Notes under the pieces: generated by a model | The model's input: the letters and a program-made list of their open reading frames with translations, nothing else | Told to the model about the DNA's origin: nothing | The model's database searches: none | Assembly: GCA_021464525.1 (NCBI GenBank) | Contig: JADRCO010000848.1 | Location: forward strand, 1-25,590 | Direction: 5' to 3' | DNA from: Rhizophagus sp. LPA8_4_AMF | Taxonomy: Eukaryota; Glomeromycota; Glomeromycetes; Glomerales; Glomeraceae | DNA length: 25,590 nt | Made by a program: the position numbers and the translations under genes | In this document: positions 1-11,082 of the stretch, in pieces | Layout of the letters: each line of letters begins with the position of its first letter | Numbering within the stretch: position 1 is the stretch's first letter

Positions 1-320
1 TTCTTTTCTGTTCCTTTTCCATTATAATAACATGAGGCTAAATTAAACATTGCAAAAATATGATCTTTTTCTGCTGCTTTTTGATACCAATGAAAGGCTT
101 TTTCAAAATTCTTTTCTGTTCCTTTTCCATTATAATAACATTTGGCTAAATTAAACATTGCTTCTTTATCACCATTTTCTGCTAATTTTTCTAAAGAATT
201 AATACATTCTTTACACCATAATTCTTCAGTAAAAGGTATATTGCAATACGAACAATTTTTGGTGTCCATTGTATTAGTATCTTTATCTAAAATATTTAAT
301 TTACTAAATTCAGTTTCCAT
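1..320 (-). CDS. Sel1-repeat protein, N-terminal part (runs off left edge)
   Basis: The reverse strand is open from ATG at 320 to the edge (106 codons). Residues about 25-42 carry two paired cysteines, C-S-Y-C and W-C-K-E-C, a zinc-binding-like head. Sel1 repeats follow, with motifs such as AMFNLAKCYYNGKGTEK, FEKAFHWYQKAAEKD and a second AMFNLASCYYNGKGTEK. The DNA repeats with a 108-nt period (36 aa), the usual Sel1 period. Sel1 repeats are alpha-helical scaffolds for protein-protein contacts; the partner cannot be told. The protein is cut after the start of repeat two, so its full length and any fused kinase domain are unseen. This family is heavily expanded in Rhizophagus (established knowledge). 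A decayed paralogue lies at 11083-11618. Confidence 0.88.
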   Translation of the reverse strand, partial: METEFSKLNILDKDTNTMDTKNCSYCNIPFTEELWCKECINSLEKLAENGDKEAMFNLAKCYYNGKGTEKNFEKAFHWYQKAAEKDHIFAMFNLASCYYNGKGTEK

Positions 321-480
321 TGATTATTTAGAACTTGTTTTACTGGAAAAAAAAAAATCTTTTTTTTAGACGAATTTTTTTAGAGCAAAAATTTTTTCTT
401 ATTTACTGGAATATATCATGAATGAAGCTACTATAATGGGAATATTTAAACCAAAAGTAGAAATTACAACAAAAAAAAAT
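321..480 (-). promoter_or_regulatory. 5' flank of the Sel1 gene, duplicated at 11619-11760
   Basis: Upstream of the ATG the order is: an ACTGGAA segment, A/T tracts, AATATATCATGAAT, AAGCTACTA and ACCAAAAGTAG. The same words occur in the same order upstream of the Sel1 pseudogene at 11619-11760. The duplication therefore copied the gene with about 150 bp of its flank, which probably includes the 5' UTR and core promoter. The dyad and CACGTG elements seen upstream of the other copy are not found here. Confidence 0.5.
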
Positions 481-1529
481 TTTCGGGCCGTATTATTTCC
501 GATGCACTCAATGAAATGATCTGCATTGAGAAATTCCAAACATGGAGTAGTCTAAAGTGGGGTAGTTTTAGCCGGTATTACAGCATTAAGAATTATACTT
601 GAAAAATAAATGGTATGACAAATAGTTTTTATCACCCCAGAGCACTTACTAAAATTGAATTATTTATTTATTATACGTGATTTATATTTACTATATTTAC
701 ATAGAATCATAATAAGCGATGGACTTCAACGGTATTCATTACCTAATATAGTTAGTGATTTCCAATTAATTGTCAAAATAGTAGAGACGCTGACGAGAAA
801 AGTGGATGATTTAATTAAATATTTTGACAGATTATTTTCTATATTATTATCTCTTGTTACTATATTATATTTACTGTATGTTAAAACATAAACTGTCTAT
901 TATATTTAAGTTCTTTTAGTTTATTTTATAGGTTTAATTTCTTAAATAATGTATACTATGCATGTTAGGGTTATATTTACCTAATTATATGTTATTGGCA
1001 AAAAAGTTTCCTTGATATTACAAAAATTAAAATAAAATTTTCTTTTCTTTGCGATCGAAATAAATTTTAAAATACTGTTTCAAATTCAAAACCTTAAATA
1101 TTCTAATATCTAAACTACAGAAAAAAAAATAATTTAAGGTATTATAATTTAATTGTCTATATAATTAATTTATTTCATAGTAAAAATATAATAAATAGAG
1201 TTATATAATTACGATTATAATTGGTTATGATCATCCCGATAATGTCCATTATCTGCAAAAGATAATTAGATTTTCTTTTTGTTTAACGACAAAGTATGAA
1301 AGTGAAACTCTGACCGCTGATCTTCTGTCCAAAATTTTTCGGAAGTGAAACAAAAAACACTATACAGTATACGCTTATAACAAAATTGTTAATATAGTTA
1401 TAATGGAATCATATTTACAACAAGACAACTTTATCTGTTATATTATAAAAAATTTTTAAAAATATTTCAAAATATCGTTATAATATTTAAACAATAATAT
1501 AGACAAAATATTTTACCGTACAAAAAAGA
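481..1529. other. AT-rich stretch without a recognisable gene
   Basis: Open frames here are short, lack plausible ATG starts and are made of AT-driven residues. No RNA gene, inverted repeat or splice pattern worth reporting was seen. Confidence 0.5.
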
Positions 1530-2960
1530 CTACTCAAATATGTGAAGACTTAGGTGCGACTTTAGGAGTTAGGAACAAGTTAATAGAGATAATAATAAGT
1601 TGTTCGAAAGCTATGTATAAAGGGTATTGAAATGACATTGATAGAATGGGCAAGCAAAATTCTTCTCTTCGCCATTGGCTTCGGGAGGAGCAGCAAGGCA
1701 AAAATTCAATGTGATATTGGGAATTGGATAAACTGAACAAAGAAATTGGGCGTTTGAAATACTGAAAAAGACGGTCAAGGAAAGTTAGAAAGCATTGCAT
1801 CATTGAGGGAATAAGGAAAGAAGAATAACCGAAATCTTAATGGTGCTTTTTTATTTTTATTATTATTATTTTAGAAAAGTGGTCAAAATGGGTGACATCT
1901 ACAATAGTAAATAAAGAAGTAAAAAGGATACATAATATTCATGTGCTAACGAAGCCTGCTCTTAATGGCGTGATCGGCCACGAGAATGTTGATACCGATA
2001 TACCTAAGAGATTTGATAAAGTACGAGTATATAATTTAGTCAAAGCAATAGGCAAAATAAAAAGCTTACCATTAGAAAACAGCACAAATACCAAACTGTT
2101 AAATGGAAGTAAATTTGCGCAAAAAGCTGGTAAACGAGAAAACAGAAAATCAGAAAGAGTTTAGAAGAATGGCAAGAGATCTATATATTTTTTTTTGATT
2201 AATATCAGCCGATTGTACTGTATGAGGGAGTATTATAAATGGGTAGGATACAGAAAACTTCCAGATAGCTTGAAAGATGTATCAAATGGTGATATCTTAA
2301 GAAAAAGGATGATAACTTAAATTTCGGAAAAGCTATACGTATCCATGGTGGTTATTATTTTTATGGATATTAGTTTCAAAAATGAAGAATCGTCAACAGA
2401 AGCGGTAGCAGCTAATCTTAAAGGCAGTCCAGATGGAATCATTGTTATATCAACTCGGCCTAAAAATTTTGATAATTTTATATTGATGAAGAGGAAAAAA
2501 TGTTACGATTTCAACAACAACAGAGAATTTTAACGGAAAACTTGAATCAGATAAAGCAGATGTGAATGAGTTAAACCAAATGAAGACATAATAGTGGATG
2601 TGGTCAATAAATATAGACAGGGTATCTTGGACGAAGAAAAACTGGATATTCCTACAAGAAGTATTTCGGAATATATATCACCAGAGAAAGTGATTGAGGT
2701 AATAAAGGGAAATGAGAAAGAATGAACAAACGATTGTTAGAGAAAGCGTTAAAAAGGCAAATTAAGTGAATACAATGAACGCGTGCATCTTTTAGCAACA
2801 GATTACAAAAACCTTTAAGGATTTAAGTATGTTAATGAGAATAACGATAGAGAGGATAGAAAAGTTGCAACGTATAATTAAGGATGATGAGGGCAGTTTA
2901 ATATAGAAAACATAGAAAATTGAAAAAAAATCGAAAATATAGTTATTAGTTAAAAATATA
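1530..2960 (+). pseudogene. Decayed coding remnant, family not recognised
   Basis: This stretch is clearly less AT-rich than its surroundings. It reads, in shifting plus-strand frames, as protein-like sequence: a segment near 1540-1625, a charged coiled-coil-like segment near 1640-1790 (WLREEQQGK, LDKLNKEIGRLK), an open 1874-2164 segment containing HENVDTDIPKRFDKV, then 2350-2540 (AVAANLKGSPDGIIVISTRP, QQQQRILTENLNQI) and 2600-2720 (LDEEKLDIPTRSISEYISPE). Stops and frame changes occur every 100-300 bp. A TTTTAG acceptor-like site at 1868-1873 precedes the best-preserved block. No family could be named. Either a dead gene or a dead mobile-element gene would fit; composition is the main argument that it was coding. 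Confidence 0.4.
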
Positions 2961-3713
2961 CAATGGGTAAATGATAAAATTAAAGCGTGGTATTGAGGAA
3001 AATATAAATTTTTTGAACTACAGTTTTATGTAAATATTTTGTATGTTCTCTATCATGTAATTAGATATGAAAGTGATATAATCTTTCAATATTACATACA
3101 TCCACTTTTGAAGATATACTTTCATTTAATCTACAAAAGAATAATTATTTAAGATCATAATATCGCCCTGTAAAATATTTGAAATCTATAAAGGTATAGT
3201 GGGGTACGATAACCAAACTGACCTTGTTAGCTATCGACTTCATTTTCCAATTATTTTCTAGAAGTAGCCTATTTATTTATTACCATAAGAAATGCAAGAA
3301 TATTGCTTGTAATACTATTTATTATAAGCAAAGTGATATGAGCCTTAGTAACATAAAAAGAGTAAAAAACAAATATATAATAAAAGATAATCTTTCAACA
3401 TAGAATAAATAAAAATATTTTCACGAAATTTTTGTTTCACCTCACTTTATAACCTTTAAAATTTGTTTTATTCACTTTTATTGTCTTTTACAAGACACAA
3501 TACATCACTTGGCAGATTTCGTTTTATGACGCAAACTTCGTTATTTTTTTATTTTAAAAAAAATATTTTCTTTTTACTTTTAAAATTCTTCGTGGATCAA
3601 CAATAAGAATCTCGAAAGAATATTTTAAGGACCTCTTTTGTACGTTTCAACATTTATGTAGAGTGAGGGTTCACATCATCAATATTAAGTATTTTCAGTT
3701 AATTATTACAAAT
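2961..3713. other. AT-rich gene-free stretch
   Basis: No coding frame, RNA gene or repeat was recognised. It contains A/T tracts only. Confidence 0.5.
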
Positions 3714-3985
3714 ATGGAGCAGTTTTACGAGAGGCGATTGCTCGCAATTGCACATAGACATCCAGGTATTTTAATTGTTTGATCGAAATTAAAAAATGTT
3801 AGCATTCCTCAAACCAGCGATTTCTATCATATTGGTAGGTAAATATTCCTTACTTGCTAATGGGAATTTATACTTTATATAATACAGCATTACAGCTCTG
3901 CTTTGGCTTTTATCCTTCACATATATCACATTATCCTATTTATAGTTATGTACCATATTTATCATTTGATTTTAGAGGAAAATAG
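3714..3985 (+). CDS. Candidate small two-exon gene (49 aa), unrecognised
   Basis: An ATG at 3714 opens a short exon (3714-3765) that is distinctly GC-richer than its surroundings. It ends CCAG|GTATT. An acceptor AATACAG at 3881-3887, preceded by a CTAAT branch-like site 27 bp upstream, continues the frame (phase 1) into 3888-3985, ending in TAG. The product would be 49 aa, starting MEQFYERRLLAIAHRHPA and continuing with many aromatic residues. No family is recognised. It could instead be the first exon of a dead gene, or chance. Support is limited to base composition and frame-compatible splice sites. Confidence 0.25.
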
Positions 3986-5096
3986 GAAAAAATTATTAAT
4001 TAATAAAATAACTATTCTTTGTGAATTGTGTTAAAATATTTATATTGGTCTAATGTTAAAAAAAAAATTGGGTGGAGAATTGTCAAAGAATGGGTTATTT
4101 TCAAGCCATTAGATTTCAAATAGTGCGAAAAGTATACTAAAATCTTGCTTCATTCTTTTTTCTTTATAAATATAGAAAAGTAAGTGTGCATTATTACTTC
4201 ATTTGTATAATATAAAACAGAATACTTTCCTGCCTTCTCAATAAAATTTTTTAGTTAAACTAAAAGTCTAAAATAGAAATTCAAGTCGCATGTAATCTTT
4301 TTAAAGCTCATAATATTTCATTTTATTTTTTTTTCTTTTTAATAATATTTAATCAACATGAGACTATTTAAAGAAGAATAGTTCTACCAAATTATTTATT
4401 TATCGGGAATATTTTGATCTATTTAACTTTCAAAATAAATTCCATAGGGTTAAGGTTTGACCTATTTTTTCCATAGCTTCATACTCTGATTTTCATATTG
4501 TGGACTACGCTTTGCCACATCCACTTTCACCAATCTCTACTATTAAATTTATTGAATGGATACCATTTAAGGTTGTTTACTATTTTCTACGTCATACAAT
4601 AAATCTATAGCGGATTTTTCACGAACTATTTTTTAGCGTTAATTTATTAAATTCGGTTTTCTTTATAGCTTAATTTCGAATTTTCGAAAGTTATTTTACT
4701 TACTGAAAAAGAGAGATATTTTTCTTTTTTTTTTATAGAACGAAATCTTTATCTTTTATCTTTAATTAAAAGTAGAAAATTACTACACAGCATTCTATCT
4801 ACATATTTAAGTTTACGTGGAAAAACTTTTTAGTAAAAATTATGAACTATTTGAGCAAAATTAATAAATGAAAAAAAAATAATAAAAGAAATATATTAAC
4901 ATTTTTAGAGTAACAGCCTTTTTAATATAAAAAAAAAGCCACAAAAATATTTTTACGTATTAGATTACGTGGCAGATCCTGACTAGAAAGAGAAATAGGT
5001 CACACAATTATCACCATTATCAGTTATTCATCTCATTTAATTTCAAACCCTTTTTGTTATTATTTAAAACAATGTCCCAACTTCGAGCATCCTTAA
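3986..5096. other. AT-rich gene-free stretch up to the transposon
   Basis: Nothing coding is seen. The region is dominated by A/T tracts and ends at the left inverted repeat of the MULE element. Confidence 0.5.
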
Positions 5097-5138
5097 CCTA
5101 ATGTGGGGGTGTAGACCCTTATTCTAAACCGGGGTGTA
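5097..5138 (+). repeat. Left terminal inverted repeat of the MULE
   Basis: It begins CCTAATGTGGGGGTGTAGAC and ends in GGGGTGTA. The reverse complement of 8697-8739 matches it apart from two substitutions and one missing G. Confidence 0.9.
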
Positions 5139-5320
5139 GGTTGTGAAACATAAACTGATAAACATTATGGCTTACGCGTGTATGAAATATCTATTTTATT
5201 TTTTGCTCGCTTAGACTCAACACTCAAGTCTTTTTAAAACTATATATTTATAATAAAATATTATTATTTTTCTATATTTTTAATATTTATTGTTTTTTCC
5301 GAGTTATAAAGTATAAACAC

Positions 5321-7357
5321 ATGTCTGAAAACATTTTAGAGAATATTAATCTTGAACCTGTTCCCGAAATAAATATTTCAGATACATTCGAAAGTCACGA
5401 TGATTTTGTAACAAAGGTTAAAGAATATGCCGATTTTCAAAATTTTCAAATAAGAAAAGAAAAAGTGGAACGTGATAAAAATAATAATATTAGAAAGAGA
5501 ACTGTTATATGCTCGCGTTCAGGTGTTCCTTAACAAAAAAAAGAAAAAATCAACTCAAGGGATCGTCAATCTCAAAGATGTGCTTGTCCTTTTCTAATTA
5601 GAGCTTCGATTAATTCACAAACTGGCTTATGGCATATTTTATCCATGAAATTAGATCATAATCATGAAATGGTTATTCCAGAACACAAAAAATTTCTTAG
5701 TAATATGAGGAAAATTCCACAAGATGTTAAAGATAGAATTAAAATGTACCATCAAGCGGGCTGTAGTGTACCAACTATTAGATCTATACTTCAACAGGAA
5801 TATCAGGGATTAGAAACGTGGATTTATAATGATATTTATAGTTTTGTATATCAATTGGATGGTAAACCATGCCAACGTTTTTTTGAAGCAAAAGAATTTA
5901 TAAATACTTTTAAAACAATTTAAAAGAGAGATCAATGGGTTTGAATATGAGGCAAGAATTGATGAGAGTACAAACGAATTAATTCAAGTAATTTGGATGC
6001 ATCCTGAGCAGAAGCGACAATATTGTAGGTTTCTAGATGTAATTGTTTTTGACAACACGTACAAGGTCAATCGATTTAATATGCCATTTGGGATCTTCAC
6101 TGGTGTAAATAATTTTGGTCAAAGTATATGCTTTGCTGGGACTTTGATGCACCAAGTAACAATTGACAGTTTTACGTGGACATTTAAATCATTTCTTAAA
6201 ATGGGTAACAATCATCCACCCAAGACAATACTTACAAACGAAGATAAAGCAATTTCTCATGCTATACAAACTACTTTTGGTCACAATAGTAAACATGTAA
6301 TATGTATATGGCATTTATGGAAAAATGTAATTAAAAATTTAAGCAGTACATTGGGAACATGTTGGAACAATTTTACAAAAGCTTTTTACGAGTGCACAAA
6401 AGAATATGAGGTTGAGAGTTTTATGATTAAATGGCAACAGCTTAAGAAAGATTTTCCAGATTCTCAGGCACACTTAGATAGAATGGAAAGAGTGAAAGAA
6501 AAATGGGCACCATGTTATAATAGAGATACATTCCTAGCAGATATGACAAGTACACAACGGGGAGAGTCCATAAATAACCTTATGAAAGGTTATATGGATT
6601 CCATCCATTCACTTTTGGATTTTCTAAAAGCTTTTGAAACTGCACTAGAACAGCGTGATGTTGATTTACAATTATCTAGATATCGGCAGAATCATTATAA
6701 TGTTATTTTTAAAACAATGAGCCCGTCTGAATATCAATCTGCAGAAATATTAACAAATTATGCGCTAAAATTAATACAAGAACAATTATTACAAGCTTCT
6801 AATTATTCTTGTATTGAGCTATTTGATTTGAGAACAGAGAATCATCAATTTTATCACGTTCATCGATTCAATCATGAATATGAATCAGGAAGAAAAATCC
6901 AATACGATCAACAACAACAAATTTTTTCATGTTCGTGTAAACACACTACCTTTTCTGGAATTATCTGTAGGCATATATTTCGTGTTGCATCACAGCTTAA
7001 CTTAAATAAATTGTCTGACATTATTTTACCAAAATTGGCGAAAAGATCCAAATAATCTTGTATTAACGCAGCAATTTAATATCTTTTGTGGCAATAATTT
7101 AACAACTAATCATCCTAATCATTTAGAAATAGAAACTGTTGAAGATTACGAATATTTATTGTCAAAAATTTTATATGAAGTAAAAAATTTAGTTAAAAAG
7201 TACCCGGAATTATCAAAGGAATTTTACTTCATGAATAATACTTTATTAGAAAATAAATTAAAAACTGTTCATAATCAAATAAAAGACAATACAACATTAC
7301 AGAATATAATTAATAATCCCAAAAAACCTGATAAAAGCAATAATGTAAAAAGAAAAG
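5321..7357 (+). pseudogene. MULE transposase (FAR1 zinc finger, DDE core, SWIM finger), disrupted
   Basis: The start is ATG 5321. The N-terminal FAR1/WRKY-GCM1-like zinc finger shows C-S-R-S-G, then C-A-C-P-F and L-D-H-N-H-E (about codons 20-115). The MULE core follows: FDNTY with the first catalytic Asp (codon at 6051), TNEDKAI where the second Asp is replaced by Asn (codon 6237-6239), CIWHLWKNV with its Cys-His pair, and QRGESINN with the catalytic Glu (codon 6564). A SWIM finger C-S-C-K..C-R-H lies near 6930-6975. A basic tail (VKRKG) reaches an intron at 7358. Damage: an in-frame TAA at 5531-5533 within the zinc finger, a frameshift near 5911-5920 (consistent with one extra A), and a frameshift near 7032-7036 at a PK-(Y)W-RKDP motif. 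MULE transposases cut and insert via the terminal repeats; this copy cannot make the intact enzyme. Confidence 0.88.
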
Positions 7358-7433
7358 GTAATTACAATTTATTGATGATTTATAATTATATTTTTATGGA
7401 TTATGCTCATTTTAATTATTACCATTATGTTAG

Positions 7434-8487
7434 CAAAAAGAAAGAAATCGGCAAATAATTCTGAAGTTTCAGCTCCTGGTAGTAGTAATTTATCAATACA
7501 AGAGAAAGAAAATATAGCAAATTATCAAGAAACTACTTCAAGTACAATTAATATGTCTAGTCCACCTGTACTTAGATCAGATACCTCTAATTCTATACGT
7601 AGAGCATTTGAATTTTTGCCACAAATTCTTGTATCAGAATTATCAGATATGGAGATAGATGACAATTCAAGAGCGCAAGGTATAACTTTAATTTGCAATT
7701 TTATTTATTTAAAATTTTTTAATTAAAATAGATATTATACTGCATTTAGACAACGGATTAACGTGTATTTACTGTGATCAAAAATTACCTAATCCGCTTC
7801 CAAAGAAGTTAATTAGTTATTTAACAATATTACGAAACAAAGGTACAGTATATATCATTTATTTATCATTTATTGTTTATAATATCATTTATTTTCTAAC
7901 AATATTTTATTTTTTAAGATAAAATAACAGAAACTGATCGATCTGAATTTTGTTTTATGCATTATGCTGAAACTCATATAGTACCATTGGGCATAAGGGC
8001 CGGCTATCCATCAAATATTAATTTTGAAACTATTCCAAACCGTATCGAAAATATGAAAGATGACTTGCAGAATATCATAAATGGGCAACTTGAAAGTTGG
8101 TTTCGGAATTTAGCGTTGAATGAAGTAACAACACCAATGGCACTAATGGGAAGGAATGAGGAGCTTAGAGTGGGTTTTCAAATTTATTTATAACTTTTCA
8201 ATAATTGTACAATTACTAATATATAATTCTTAAAGCCTGGATACTATGGTTCTAAAGGTGAAACAATTATTGCTACAACTTTAATTAAATTGTATATATA
8301 AATAAATATTCTCACATTTGAAGTAAGCAAGCCTTTAAGGCCAATTGATTATCTGCATGAAATACTAGTTCCTGAAGTACTAGTTAGATTAATAATTCAA
8401 GATTTTAATGAAAAATTGTCTTTAGAGGAAGCTAGAGATATTATGAAGAATAGCGCAGATTTTGGCATATATATGTATAATGAATAA
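7434..8487 (+). pseudogene. RTC4-like domain encoded downstream of, and spliced in frame with, the MULE transposase
   Basis: An intron at 7358-7433 (GTAATT..TTAG, phase 1) joins the transposase tail VKRKG to AKRKKSANN, so the basic C-terminus typical of these transposases spans it. A low-complexity linker follows. Further frame-compatible introns are 7680-7731, 7843-7918 and probably 8170-8235 (weaker GTGGGT donor). The exons encode CIYCDQKLPNPLPKKL, FCFMHYAETHIVPLGIRAGY, PGYYGSKGE, and LHEILVPEVLVRLIIQDF with a final EARDIM..SADFG. This order fits the RTC4-like domain (restriction of telomere capping protein 4 C-terminus), abundant in Rhizophagus; the family call rests on remembered motifs. 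An in-frame TAA at 8299-8301 breaks the domain, and the frame resumes to TAA 8485-8487. A separate start at ATG 7427 is a less likely alternative to fusion. Confidence 0.65.
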
Positions 8488-8696
8488 ATTTTTGCATATT
8501 GATTAGAAATAAAGTAAATAAAGTAAATTCAACAGTTTTTGTCATAATTAGTGTTAAATGTAATAATTGTTATTTACAAATTAAAATGAAACCGGTTAAA
8601 TGTATTGTACGTGTACGCATAAAAAAAATTAAAAATTTGTTTTTTTACGCAAAGTTAAATATTACACAAGCTAGTTTTATCCAATCAAATTCATTG

Positions 8697-8739
8697 TACA
8701 CCCCCGGTTTAGGATAAGGGTCTACACCCCCACCTTAGG
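8697..8739 (-). repeat. Right terminal inverted repeat of the MULE
   Basis: It is the reverse complement of the left end: on the plus strand it runs TACACCCCCGG through CTACACCCCCACCTTAGG. It carries the same core as 5097-5138. Confidence 0.9.
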
Positions 8740-9235
8740 CCATCAAATACATCACATGGTTATCACATTATTTAACTGTGACGCCAGTTAAACACCTTCG
8801 GCTGTGAGTAATTGGTAAAAATAAAGCTCGGTATGAGCATAACAATTGCATTATTATACTAAAAAATCAGGTACAAACCGAATATATATGATGTATACAA
8901 GTGTTTCGTGCAAGAGTGATTGTGGCGAAGTAGTTCTTATCATTATTACTTTCTCTAAGACACAGCATGCATGTCACAACGAGACAAGATATTACATGTT
9001 GCAGATTCAGTTTATTATAATCATACATTATTTTTTAAGTTTGTGAATGAAATACAAAGATTTTTTTTAAGCGACTAGCTAGTACTTTTGTAGGCTGATT
9101 TTATTTGATAAAGTTAAATAGCTTCTTTGTTTGTTGCAGGATTCATTTATAGATTAGTCAAATAACCATAATTATTTGTTATGCATACGCATTATATTAG
9201 TATGACCTTGCTCTCTTCACTCTTTCCTTCGTTAA
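8740..9235. other. Gene-free stretch right of the transposon
   Basis: Only short open frames starting at non-ATG codons are present. No RNA gene or repeat was recognised. Confidence 0.5.
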
Positions 9236-10840
9236 TCACAATCCTATCTTCATTATTATCTTATTTCTGTTTAACAAAAGGAAAATAACTCGAAAACATA
9301 GGAGTATTTTAAGAAAATTAATAACTTGCATTTCACCCTCACAAGTCATCAAAAGTTCCTGAATCTTTACATGATGAACTTTTTGTAGTCCAATTAAATT
9401 TACTTCTTTGGATTGTTCTCTGTAAACGTCTGCCAACTCGTAAGCAAAATCCAGTGCCTTATTGCGGTGCGTCATTTTAACTGTCATAATTTTTTTTCCT
9501 TCTTCAAGCCAGAAGAAGTGCCATGCACTCTTAAGGTCTGTCAGTAATCCAAAGACTTTAATCTCATTATACACAAACAAATCTGCCGCAATCATTTCCA
9601 AAATGATTTGCTTTATGTGAGAGTTTTTAACTATTTTTTTAATTCAATAACCGCTCAAATTCCTGCTTTTCTAACTAAAGCATCCACACTATGACTTTCC
9701 ACCAGGATTAAGTCGGTTGTACCTCACATATGAAAGGAAATGGACTGTTTCTGTACATGTTGAGAAAACTTCCTTTACTTACAACTTTGGAAATAATAAT
9801 ATTTCTAGGGAGTATTTCTTCAAGGTGTTCTTTAAAGTAATTAAGTATATTTTCTGCTATTCCATGAAATTTTCAGTATGCTTAGACTAGTTTAAAAGTG
9901 GTATTTCTTTTCTTGGCAAATTCTCCTTATATTCCAAAAACTGAATGGTAAACCCAGATTGCATACAAAAGGTCAAAAATTGAGCCAAAGAAACTGTTGA
10001 ATATGATACTTTTCAATTTTTCATCCCTTAATTCTCTAATTTCTTGGCACATTAAATTGATCTCCCTTCTCTCTTTCTTAATCTCCTTCCGTAATAAATT
10101 GATAGCCTTGGTAGTAAAAGATGAAGCCTGGGAGTATTTTGCAGAAGACAACAAGTTGAAAGGCAAAGTAGATTAAAAGATTTGTTATTATTATCATTAA
10201 AGTCAGAAATGACCATCAATAGTGCTAAATTCTCATTTCTTAATTCTTATTGTACTTCCTAAACTTCTGTAATATGCAAGGAGAGTAAAGATTTTTAATA
10301 TAAGAAAAGTATGTGGTCAATTCCTCCTACAAAATCAGCAGATCATGTGTAAAAAATTTTATCTGTAATTTCTGTAAAAATTCTCTGAATATGAAACATT
10401 TACAGAAAATAAGTAAAAATCTAAGCAACTTGGATAATTTCCATAATTTGAGGTTATAAATTCTGTATATGATGGAATTAATTTTTTATGAAGATCTTAA
10501 TCAAAGAATCTCATAGCAAGATATGTGTGACATGACACTAATGTGACTGAATGCTCTTTTTCATGCATGAGAGAACAGGATGTAGTATACTTACTATGCT
10601 TCGCATTTCTAAGAACATGTAAAAACACTAACCTTTATCTAACATCTTAATGTTAGTACCTTCCTATTTTCTTTTGATTTCAGTTTTGAATACTTTGCCA
10701 GAATCTCTAATTCACCACCTAAGTTATTGTGAGATTTACATTCTGAAGCTTTTGGACATTTTTTGAAAAAAAATCCCATGTCTTTAAATCCTATTGCATA
10801 TGAAGGGTCTTCCAGTATTCTGAAATAAGGTATAAAATAT
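9236..10840 (-). pseudogene. Decayed PD-(D/E)XK nuclease-like gene of a Rhizophagus-expanded family
   Basis: Read on the minus strand, protein-like segments follow one another in different frames. A cysteine-containing piece lies at about 10836-10660 (KCPKASECKSHNNLGGELEI). A coiled-coil-like segment at 10166-9927 has LRKEIKKERREIN and EIRELRDEKL. A core segment at about 9723-9634 has GTTDLILVES and VIELKK, the D..E-x-K spacing of a restriction-endonuclease-like fold. A well-kept block at 9615-9400 has IAADLFVYNEIKVFGLLTDL and SAWHFFWLEEGKK. In-frame stops occur just before GTTDL, before AVIELKK and after it, and no continuous frame or start survives. The TDL..W.F.W block is familiar from large uncharacterised families of arbuscular mycorrhizal fungi; the exact family name is uncertain. 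Confidence 0.55.
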
Positions 10841-11082
10841 TAGGTATTTAATCATTAATAAGAAGTGACAAATATACACTTACCTCTATATAGAACTTTG
10901 TTACTCTGACAACATTAAGAACAAAAAATATCAAGAACAAAAAAAGATAGAAGGAAATGAAATAACACATTAAACACATTACAAATGCATTAAAGATGCC
11001 ATTAAAGGCATGTTTTGATCATGGCTGAGTTAAAAAAATTTTTTTTCTCAATAATCATCAAAAATGCTGATATATATAGCAA
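10841..11082. other. Short gap between two pseudogenes
   Basis: It is AT-rich. No gene or repeat was identified. Confidence 0.4.

Larger units (their letters stand above)
5097..8739 (+). mobile_element. Mutator-like (MULE) DNA transposon with FAR1-MULE-SWIM-RTC4 coding region
   Basis: The element is bounded by terminal inverted repeats of 42-43 bp (5097-5138 and 8697-8739) that match in about 40 of 43 aligned positions and share the core GTGGGGGTGTAGACCC. Inside lies one plus-strand coding region, 5321-8487, with a FAR1-type zinc finger, a MULE transposase core, a SWIM zinc finger and an RTC4-like domain after introns. About 180 bp of 5' leader and 210 bp of 3' sequence separate the coding region from the repeats. 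No convincing target-site duplication was found: the flanks outside 5097 and 8739 share only scattered bases, so the boundaries may be off by a few bases. The close match of the two ends argues for insertion not very long ago, followed by coding decay. Confidence 0.88.

Noticed and set aside
142..369. Plus-strand frame over the left edge
   Set aside because: It is the complement of the Sel1 gene; its residues are driven by the opposite-strand repeats.
655..891. 78-codon plus frame
   Set aside because: It starts at TTG, is composed of AT-driven Leu/Ile/Tyr, and has no motif.
1534..1803. 89-codon minus frame
   Set aside because: It is antisense to the plus-strand remnant, which reads more like protein, and its Phe/Ser-rich composition is typical of a shadow.
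8499..8717. 72-codon frame reaching into the right terminal repeat
   Set aside because: It starts at a non-ATG codon, overlaps the inverted repeat and lacks protein-like features.
5088..8748. Target-site duplication of the MULE
   Set aside because: The bases outside the two ends (CATCCTTAA and CCATCAAAT, or shifted choices) match only in part, so none is claimed.
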